11,746 nt of DNA, from the NCBI GenBank assembly GCA_964424545.1, contig CAYRJN010000118.1:1-11746 (forward strand). Direction: 5' to 3'. The notes under the pieces are model-generated. The model ran no database searches. It saw only the letters and a program-made list of their open reading frames with translations, and was not told where the DNA came from. This DNA is from JAUVIB01 sp964424545. Its GTDB lineage: Bacteria; Calditrichota; Calditrichia; Calditrichales; Calditrichaceae. This document shows, one piece after another, positions 7,383 to 11,746 of this stretch. Each line of letters starts with the position of its first letter. The first letter of the stretch is position 1. Both the position numbers and the translations under genes were made by a program.

Positions 7383-9770
7383 ATGGACTCGGGACGTAAT
7401 TTAGCGATTAAAAAGTGTTTATTATTCATTGGTCTATCCGCTTTGATTGTTTTTAGAGGAACCGTTTTTGCGCAGAAAATGGAAAATGCCGCGGCGGGAG
7501 ACGGTAAACTGCGCGCCGAAAATTATCTTTCCGTTTCTCTCGACGGCGCCTGGTGCTGGTTCTCCGATCCGCGGGCTGTTTTCTACAAAGGGATGATGTA
7601 TGTCGGCTGGACCAGCTCCGCGGGCGATATAATTATAGGCCGATATGATTATCAAAGCGAAAAAATAATTACAAAAACAATTTATCCTGAATTTCAAAAG
7701 GACGATCATACGACGCCATCTCTGCTGTTTCTTCCCGACGGACGTTTGATGGCTTTTTTCACCAAACATAACGGTACGCTTTATTATACAACGACGCAAA
7801 AGGCGGGAAATATCGGCGAATTTTCTGAATTAAAAGAATTGAATTTGGGCGATAGATTGTGCTACACCAATCCCATTTTGCTTTCCCGGGAAAATAACAG
7901 GATTTATCTTTTCTCGCGCGGGGGATATGACTGGAAACCTTCGTTTATCTATTCAGACGATCTCGGAAAGAGCTGGTCTAAAGCGCAAGTATTTATTGCC
8001 AAACCCAAGGCGTCAAAGAGTAATCGTCCATACGTCAAAATAGCGAGCGACGAAAAATCGACTATTCATTTTGCATTTACGGACGGACATCCGCGGGTGG
8101 AACCCTGCAATTCCATTTATTATTTAAAATACGAAAACGGTCGATTTTACGATGCGGCGGGCCATAAAATCGGCTCAATGGAAACGCTGCCGATCGATCA
8201 AAACAAAATCCCAAAGGTTTATGACGGCAATGAAAGCAGGGTGAGAGCCTGGGTTTGGGATGCGGCCGTTGATAAAAAAGGAAATCCGGTTATAGTTTAT
8301 ACAACGCTTCCAGAAGAATCCAAACATCTCTATAACTACGCCCGTTGGGACGGGAAGAAATGGCGGAATGAGACGCTTTGCAGCGGCGGAAGCTGGTTTC
8401 CCCGCTATGACAAGGAAAAGGAGCAGCGCGAACCCGAACCGCACTACTCCGGCGGAATCGCGATTGATCACGGCAATACGGACATTGTGTATTTATCGAA
8501 ACCGTATAATGATGTTTTCGAAATTGAGCGTTGGCAAAGAGGGGAAGATGAGGGCGATTGGTTTCATAAGCCGCTCACTTCGCACTCGCAACATGATAAT
8601 GTGCGGCCTTTTGTGGTAAGAAATCATACGCCCGATAAAAAACCTTCCGTATTATGGATGATGCTTAAAAATTACCGCCATTATACGGACTATAATTCCG
8701 CGATAAAAGGTGATAAATTTGCGCCCGAATTTTCTTCCAAATTACGAAAAAAAGATGTATATACGGTAATGAAGGCCGTTGCCGATTGGCAAATTGAAAA
8801 TTTTAATAGCGTTAAACATCATTGGCTTTCATGGCCAAACGGCGCCTTATATGTGGGCATGATGCGCTGGGCCGAAACGGCTGATAGCGACGTCTATACA
8901 GAATGGTTGCTTAAAATCGGCAAAAAATATTCATGGCAGCCCTATTGTAGAATGTATCATGCCGACGATATAGTCGTATTGCAATCTTTTTTGGATTTGT
9001 ATCGTTTGAAAAAGAAGGAAAAGATGATGATACCGGCCAAAGCGCGTTTGGATTGGGTGGTTGCCAATCCTTCGCCGGGCAGTCTTGATTTACGTAATAA
9101 AAATGAGCATAGCTTTGAGCGCTGGTCATGGTGCGACGCCTTATTTATGGCTCCGCCGGCCTATTTAAAAATGAGTTTGATCAGCGGCGACGAAAAATAT
9201 ATGCGTTTTATGGATAAAGAGTATAAAGCAACCTATGATTTTTTGTTTGACAAAAAAGAGCATCTTTTTTATCGCGATAGCCGCTATTTTGATAAACGGG
9301 AAAACAATGGGTGCAAAATATTTTGGGGACGCGGCAACGGCTGGGTGATAGCCGGTTTGGCCAATATGCTGAGGGAAATGCCCAAAGAGAGTAAATATCG
9401 CCTATTTTATGAAAATCTTTATAAAGAGATGACCGAAAAAATTGCAAGTTTACAGGATGAAAACGGCGCATGGCACGCCAGCTTGCTTGATCCGCAAAGC
9501 TATCCCAATCCCGAAATGAGTTCCGGCGGATTTTTCTGCTATGCGCTGGCTTACGGCGTTAATAACGGTTTGTTGAGTAAAAAGAAATATCTGCCTATCG
9601 TAAAAAAAGCCTGGCAGGTTTTGGTATCGGCCGTTTACCCCGACGGAAAACTTGGTTGGGTGCAGCCTATCGGCGCCGATCCTAAAAAAGTTACGCGCAA
9701 TATGACCGAGGTTTACGGCGTGGGCGCTTTCCTGTTGGCGGGCAGTGAAATGATTCAACTTGCGAAATGA
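7383..9770 (+). CDS. Secreted BNR_4 propeller fused to GH88/GH105 unsaturated uronyl hydrolase
   Basis: A signal peptide (hydrophobic core 12-24, likely cleavage after V28-F-A30) sends this 795-residue enzyme out of the cytoplasm. Residues about 45-455 are a BNR_4 beta-propeller: D107-D-H109 with a second His at 129, an Asp-box SDDLGKSW at 191-198, N214-RPY, and HFAFTDGHPR ending at 238. BNR_4 propellers include polysaccharide lyases (for example the ulvan lyase families PL24 and PL25), where His residues in this region act in catalysis. Residues about 460-795 are an alpha/alpha barrel of the GH88/GH105 type: HADD at 526-529, WCDALFMAPP with likely acid D585, and WGRGNGW at 648-654. GH105 enzymes remove the unsaturated uronic acid that lyases leave on oligosaccharide ends. 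A lyase-plus-hydrolase fusion is thus plausible, acting on rhamnose/uronate polymers, but lyase activity is inference. Start: GAGGA at 7374-7378, 4 bases before the ATG. It stands alone, with no SusCD genes visible. Confidence 0.87.
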   Translation: MDSGRNLAIKKCLLFIGLSALIVFRGTVFAQKMENAAAGDGKLRAENYLSVSLDGAWCWFSDPRAVFYKGMMYVGWTSSAGDIIIGRYDYQSEKIITKTIYPEFQKDDHTTPSLLFLPDGRLMAFFTKHNGTLYYTTTQKAGNIGEFSELKELNLGDRLCYTNPILLSRENNRIYLFSRGGYDWKPSFIYSDDLGKSWSKAQVFIAKPKASKSNRPYVKIASDEKSTIHFAFTDGHPRVEPCNSIYYLKYENGRFYDAAGHKIGSMETLPIDQNKIPKVYDGNESRVRAWVWDAAVDKKGNPVIVYTTLPEESKHLYNYARWDGKKWRNETLCSGGSWFPRYDKEKEQREPEPHYSGGIAIDHGNTDIVYLSKPYNDVFEIERWQRGEDEGDWFHKPLTSHSQHDNVRPFVVRNHTPDKKPSVLWMMLKNYRHYTDYNSAIKGDKFAPEFSSKLRKKDVYTVMKAVADWQIENFNSVKHHWLSWPNGALYVGMMRWAETADSDVYTEWLLKIGKKYSWQPYCRMYHADDIVVLQSFLDLYRLKKKEKMMIPAKARLDWVVANPSPGSLDLRNKNEHSFERWSWCDALFMAPPAYLKMSLISGDEKYMRFMDKEYKATYDFLFDKKEHLFYRDSRYFDKRENNGCKIFWGRGNGWVIAGLANMLREMPKESKYRLFYENLYKEMTEKIASLQDENGAWHASLLDPQSYPNPEMSSGGFFCYALAYGVNNGLLSKKKYLPIVKKAWQVLVSAVYPDGKLGWVQPIGADPKKVTRNMTEVYGVGAFLLAGSEMIQLAK

Positions 9771-9821
9771 AATAATTTTTGCTTTTTTGCCGAAAAAAAA
9801 TTAGCTTTCACTTCTGTATTT

Positions 9822-9905
9822 GCGAGGATGGCGGAATTGGTAGACGCGCCAGACTTAGGATCTGGTGTTCGGAAGGACGTGGGAGTTCGAGTCTCCCTCC
9901 TCGTA
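9822..9905 (+). tRNA. tRNA-Leu (anticodon UAG)
   Basis: A class II tRNA folds fully: acceptor GCGAGGA with TCCTCGT (first pair G-U), a D arm with AATTGGTAGAC, anticodon stem CCAGA/TCTGG around CTTAGGA (anticodon TAG, reading CUN leucine codons, CUA best), a long variable arm with GTTC/GGAC, and the T arm GGGAG-TTCGAGT-CTCCC. Discriminator base is A, as for leucine. The next bases are CAT, so CCA is not encoded. Confidence 0.97.
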
Positions 9906-9918
9906 CATATTTGTTTTT

Positions 9919-9957
9919 AATGCCTTGTTAATTAATAAATTATCGAGGCATTTTTTT
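9919..9957 (+). terminator. Rho-independent terminator after tRNA-Leu
   Basis: AATGCCTTG at 9919-9927 pairs with CGAGGCATT at 9944-9952 (9 bp, one G-U). An inner 5-bp AT stem (TAATT/AATTA) tops the hairpin, and seven Ts follow from 9951. It matches a standard terminator placed 13 bases after the mature tRNA end. Confidence 0.85.
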
Positions 9958-9971
9958 ATAACACTATTTGA

Positions 9972-10088
9972 TATCCAATAGAAAATATCGATAAGAAATA
10001 CCCGTATGAGCTTGCCGGAGTAAAAATTAAAAAATATTCGGCTTGCTTTTCATCTTTTATCAGCCGAGATATAAGGTTTTGCGGATGA
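9972..10088 (+). pseudogene. Possible remnant of a coding sequence
   Basis: A 38-codon + strand frame without any start codon (YPIENIDKKYPYELAGVKIK, continuing KYSACFSSFISRDIRFCG) has a protein-like mix of residues. It is preceded by an in-frame TGA at 9969. Its own TGA overlaps an ATG (ATGA at 10085-10088), which opens a frame that stops after 10 codons. It could be the tail of a gene destroyed when the region beside the tRNA was remodelled. No family is recognised, and chance is a real alternative. Confidence 0.22.
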
Positions 10089-10185
10089 ATTATAAAGTGA
10101 TGATGCGATCCTTTTGAAAAGCGAGTAGATATCAAAAATAATTATGTCCCATTGGAAAGAAACTCTATCCAGGTTTATTTCTTTT

Positions 10186-10313
10186 CAACGGACTGAATAT
10201 GGTGCGTTTGCGTTATTTTTACTTTTAATTTTCATTACACAACAAAGTTACATTTTTACACTGACATTTCAAAGTTGCACAAGAAAGCAAATGCGGTATA
10301 GCCTTTGTTGTGG
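10186..10313 (-). repeat. attC-like 128-base element, Fic 3' side
   Basis: On the - strand it starts with CCACAAC, 7 bases after the Fic stop codon, and ends at CCGTTG. The outer quarters pair: CAAC (10186-10189) with GTTG (10307-10310), and TATGGTGCGTTTGC (10198-10211) with GCAAATGCGGTATA (10288-10301), allowing G-U and one mismatch. The first 25 + strand bases match the right-hand copy at 24 positions. The centre does not match, as is usual among attC sites. Spacing between the boxes is longer than in classical attC. Confidence 0.6.
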
Positions 10314-10320
10314 ATAGTTT

Positions 10321-11469
10321 TTATTCATTATTTCCCTTGTTAAAAATTCCAAAATATTCTTTAAATATAAATTTTCTGTTTCTTTTAAATCCGGTGTATT
10401 CTTCAATTATATTTAATTTTTCTAATTCTGACAATAATCTGTTAGCCGTTGAGTGAGCTACTTCCATTTCTTCTACTAATCTATTTGCCGTAATTATTGG
10501 ATTTTCAAATAGTATTTTTAGTATATGAATGCCTTTTTCTATTTTACTTCCTAATTTCGGAAGTCTATTATTTTCAATATCAGCTTTTAAATTTATTATA
10601 TCTTTAAAAACTTGTATTGATGATTTTGAGGTTTCTATAACCCCTACTAAGAAAAATGTTATCCATTGTTCCAAATCGTTATTTAATCTTACTTGCATAA
10701 GATTATCGTAATAATAGTTTCGATGTTTTTCAAAAAAATCAGAAAGATACAATGCTGGTTTTTTCAAAATATCATTACTGACAAGGTATAACGTTATCAT
10801 TAATCTTCCCAATCGCCCGTTTCCATCAAGAAATGGATGTATTGTTTCAAATTGATAGTGAGCTATGGCTATTTTTATTAAATGCGGAACATAAAAAGTA
10901 TTATCGTTCAAGAATATTTCTAAATCACTCATTAAATCAGGTAAATCATTATGATGCGGTGGAATATAAATCGCATCTTTTAAAGTTGCCCCAAGCCAAT
11001 TCTGACTTTTTCTAAATTCTCCCGGTAATTTATATTTTCCACGAACTCCTTTCAATAAAACTTTGTGAGTATTTTTTAAAAGTCTATTTGATAATGGTAA
11101 TTTTTCTAATTCTTTTATGGAATAATTGATTGCGTTAATATAATTTTGAACTTCATTCCAATCGTCTCTTTTTTCGGGATTTATATCATCTTCTTTTAGA
11201 AGAGCCTCTTCCATATTTGTTTTTGTTCCTTCAATTCTACTGGAAGTCGTTGCCTCTTTTGAAATATGCATTTTTATAAAAAAATCGACATCAGGTATCA
11301 GTTGAGAAAAAGCATTCAATTCACCAAGTAATCTATTTGCTTCGGATAACAAATGATTTATTTTAGGGGAAGAAATAATCCACTCTTTTGAAATTTTGAC
11401 AGGCAGAAATGAAGAATATTCGACTTGCTTTACATATTTCCCAGGTTTAATTCTTTTATATCCATACAA
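10321..11469 (-). CDS. Fic-domain protein with N-terminal inhibitory motif and C-terminal winged helix
   Basis: Fic proteins usually transfer AMP from ATP to a hydroxyl of a target protein. The active-site motif H211-PFLDGNGRLGR is complete, with H211 the expected base. The flap strand ahead of it (IYIPPHHNDLPDLM) and the LPGEFRKSQNW segment are typical. An inhibitory helix motif S76-SRI-E80-G81 lies N-terminal to the Fic core, marking the class II self-inhibited type. Residues about 305-372 form a winged helix (VAHSTANRLLSELEKLNII), so it may also bind DNA, perhaps its own promoter. It is the common chromosomal 370-380-residue type, not a toxin-antitoxin pair; no antitoxin gene is beside it. 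The TTG start has AAAAGGA just 1 base away, while an ATG at 11465 with good spacing is out of frame; one extra A in the following A4 run would join them. The gene is far richer in A+T than genes left of 9906, which suggests transfer. Confidence 0.9.
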   Translation of the reverse strand: MYGYKRIKPGKYVKQVEYSSFLPVKISKEWIISSPKINHLLSEANRLLGELNAFSQLIPDVDFFIKMHISKEATTSSRIEGTKTNMEEALLKEDDINPEKRDDWNEVQNYINAINYSIKELEKLPLSNRLLKNTHKVLLKGVRGKYKLPGEFRKSQNWLGATLKDAIYIPPHHNDLPDLMSDLEIFLNDNTFYVPHLIKIAIAHYQFETIHPFLDGNGRLGRLMITLYLVSNDILKKPALYLSDFFEKHRNYYYDNLMQVRLNNDLEQWITFFLVGVIETSKSSIQVFKDIINLKADIENNRLPKLGSKIEKGIHILKILFENPIITANRLVEEMEVAHSTANRLLSELEKLNIIEEYTGFKRNRKFIFKEYFGIFNKGNNE

Positions 11470-11560
11470 TTCCTTTTCTGCAATTATATAGATTTATATT
11501 TTCATTTTGACGTTAAATTAAAAATATAATTATCCGAATTTTCATTTATCAAATTACCCG
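11470..11560. other. Short AT-rich leader of the Fic gene
   Basis: On the - strand it holds the ribosome site AAAAGGA (11477-11471) and a TATAAT (11488-11483) that would place the transcript start on top of the ribosome site, so it is not a convincing promoter. The rest is AT-rich with no other signal. Confidence 0.4.
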
Positions 11561-11688
11561 CAACGGATTGAATATGGTGCGTTTGGCATTTTAAAGCACC
11601 AATTTTTTGTTTTTGCGCTATATTTATTTATTGCTATCATCTTGAATATTAGGACTATCTGCCAAATGCACTATATTTTTTGTTGTGC
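11561..11688 (-). repeat. attC-like 128-base element, Fic 5' side
   Basis: It has the same length, orientation and end sequences as the copy at 10186. On the - strand it starts GCACAAC and ends CCGTTGCGG, each one or two bases from the integron RYYYAAC and GTTRRRY boxes. Inner arms GTGCGTTTGGCA (11577-11588) and TGCCAAATGCAC (11660-11671) pair at 12 of 12 positions with one G-U. The stem extends outward through AATAT/ATATT, with CAAC/GTTG at the base. Confidence 0.6.
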
Positions 11689-11745
11689 AGTGTTATTATT
11701 GCTCTTTCGTAAATTCTTTTCCAAAAAATCATAAATTTTCTTATT
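11671..11745 (-). CDS. Possible C-terminal end of the next cassette gene, truncated by the window
   Basis: On the - strand a frame entering from the right edge reads NKKIYDFLEKNLRKSNNNTA and ends at a TAG about 15 bases inside the flanking element. A charged, Lys/Asn-rich ending next to the element mirrors the Fic layout. A second frame is also open through the same stretch, so this call is weak. No family can be named from 24 residues. Confidence 0.22.
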   Translation of the reverse strand, partial: NKKIYDFLEKNLRKSNNNTAQQKI

Positions 11746-11746
11746 C

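Larger units (their letters stand above)
9906..10320. other. Gene-poor stretch between tRNA-Leu and the Fic gene
   Basis: The stretch contains the tRNA terminator, a possible gene remnant at 9972-10088, about 70 bases with nothing recognisable, and the 128-base element at 10186-10313 that ends next to the Fic stop codon. Base composition falls towards AT from about 9906 rightward. Confidence 0.6.
10189..11563 (-). mobile_element. Candidate integron-type gene cassette carrying the Fic gene
   Basis: The unit runs between equivalent G/TT positions in the two flanking 128-base elements, about 1375 bases, and holds one gene in the orientation expected of a cassette: a short leader (about 90 bases), one coding sequence, then a recombination-site-like hairpin element right after the stop. 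The unit is AT-rich compared with the rest of the window. No integrase is in view; if present it should lie right of the window. An alternative is a pair of diverged dispersed repeats that merely flank the gene. Confidence 0.42.

Noticed and set aside
9822..9905. tRNA-Leu as the attachment site of an island
   Set aside because: No repeat of the tRNA 3' end occurs elsewhere in the window and no integrase gene is present.
11483..11488. TATAAT on the - strand as the Fic promoter
   Set aside because: The predicted transcript start would fall on the ribosome site, leaving no leader, and no -35 box fits at 17 bases.

Overview
The window holds nine protein-coding genes, one of them cut by the left edge, and one tRNA. 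A possible tenth gene is cut by the right edge. No gene in the window identifies the species. A type II lipoprotein signal, a signal peptidase I enzyme and an AGCS symporter point to a Gram-negative bacterium. The HIT protein of the 'LWAPWRM' type and the EF-G-like paralogue occur in several Gram-negative phyla; Elusimicrobiota is one guess, not an assignment. The tRNA has no encoded CCA, so the organism must add it enzymatically.

Bases 1-3695 (+ strand) carry a second, EF-G-like translation GTPase (5' truncated), a rho-independent terminator, a HIT-family hydrolase, and hutI (imidazolonepropionase, histidine degradation) 26 bases behind it. Bases 3696-4345 hold no convincing gene. They contain degenerate copies of a dispersed hairpin repeat that recurs at about 5562-5690. 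Bases 4346-5407 carry a macro-domain protein and a DUF4136 lipoprotein three bases apart, a likely operon. Bases 5788-7245 encode an AGCS sodium:alanine/glycine symporter. Bases 7383-9770 encode a secreted two-domain carbohydrate enzyme: a BNR_4 beta-propeller fused to a GH88/GH105-type unsaturated uronyl hydrolase. tRNA-Leu(UAG) and a strong terminator follow at 9822-9957.

After the tRNA the character changes. The DNA becomes clearly AT-rich and the one full gene, a Fic-domain AMPylase-like protein, lies on the - strand. It is flanked by two same-orientation elements of exactly 128 bases (10186-10313 and 11561-11688). Their ends are conserved and can fold back on each other, while their centres differ. 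Read on the Fic strand, each begins with a box one or two bases off the integron RYYYAAC box and ends with a box one or two bases off GTTRRRY. One lies just after the Fic stop codon and the other about 90 bases before its start. This is the layout of an integron gene cassette between attC sites, although the arms are not canonical and no integrase is in view. It is the most interesting part of the window.

The left 9.9 kb reads as ordinary chromosome: translation, amino-acid catabolism and uptake, ADP-ribose metabolism and plant or algal polysaccharide breakdown. The right 1.8 kb reads as an accessory, possibly mobile, region beginning beyond the tRNA.
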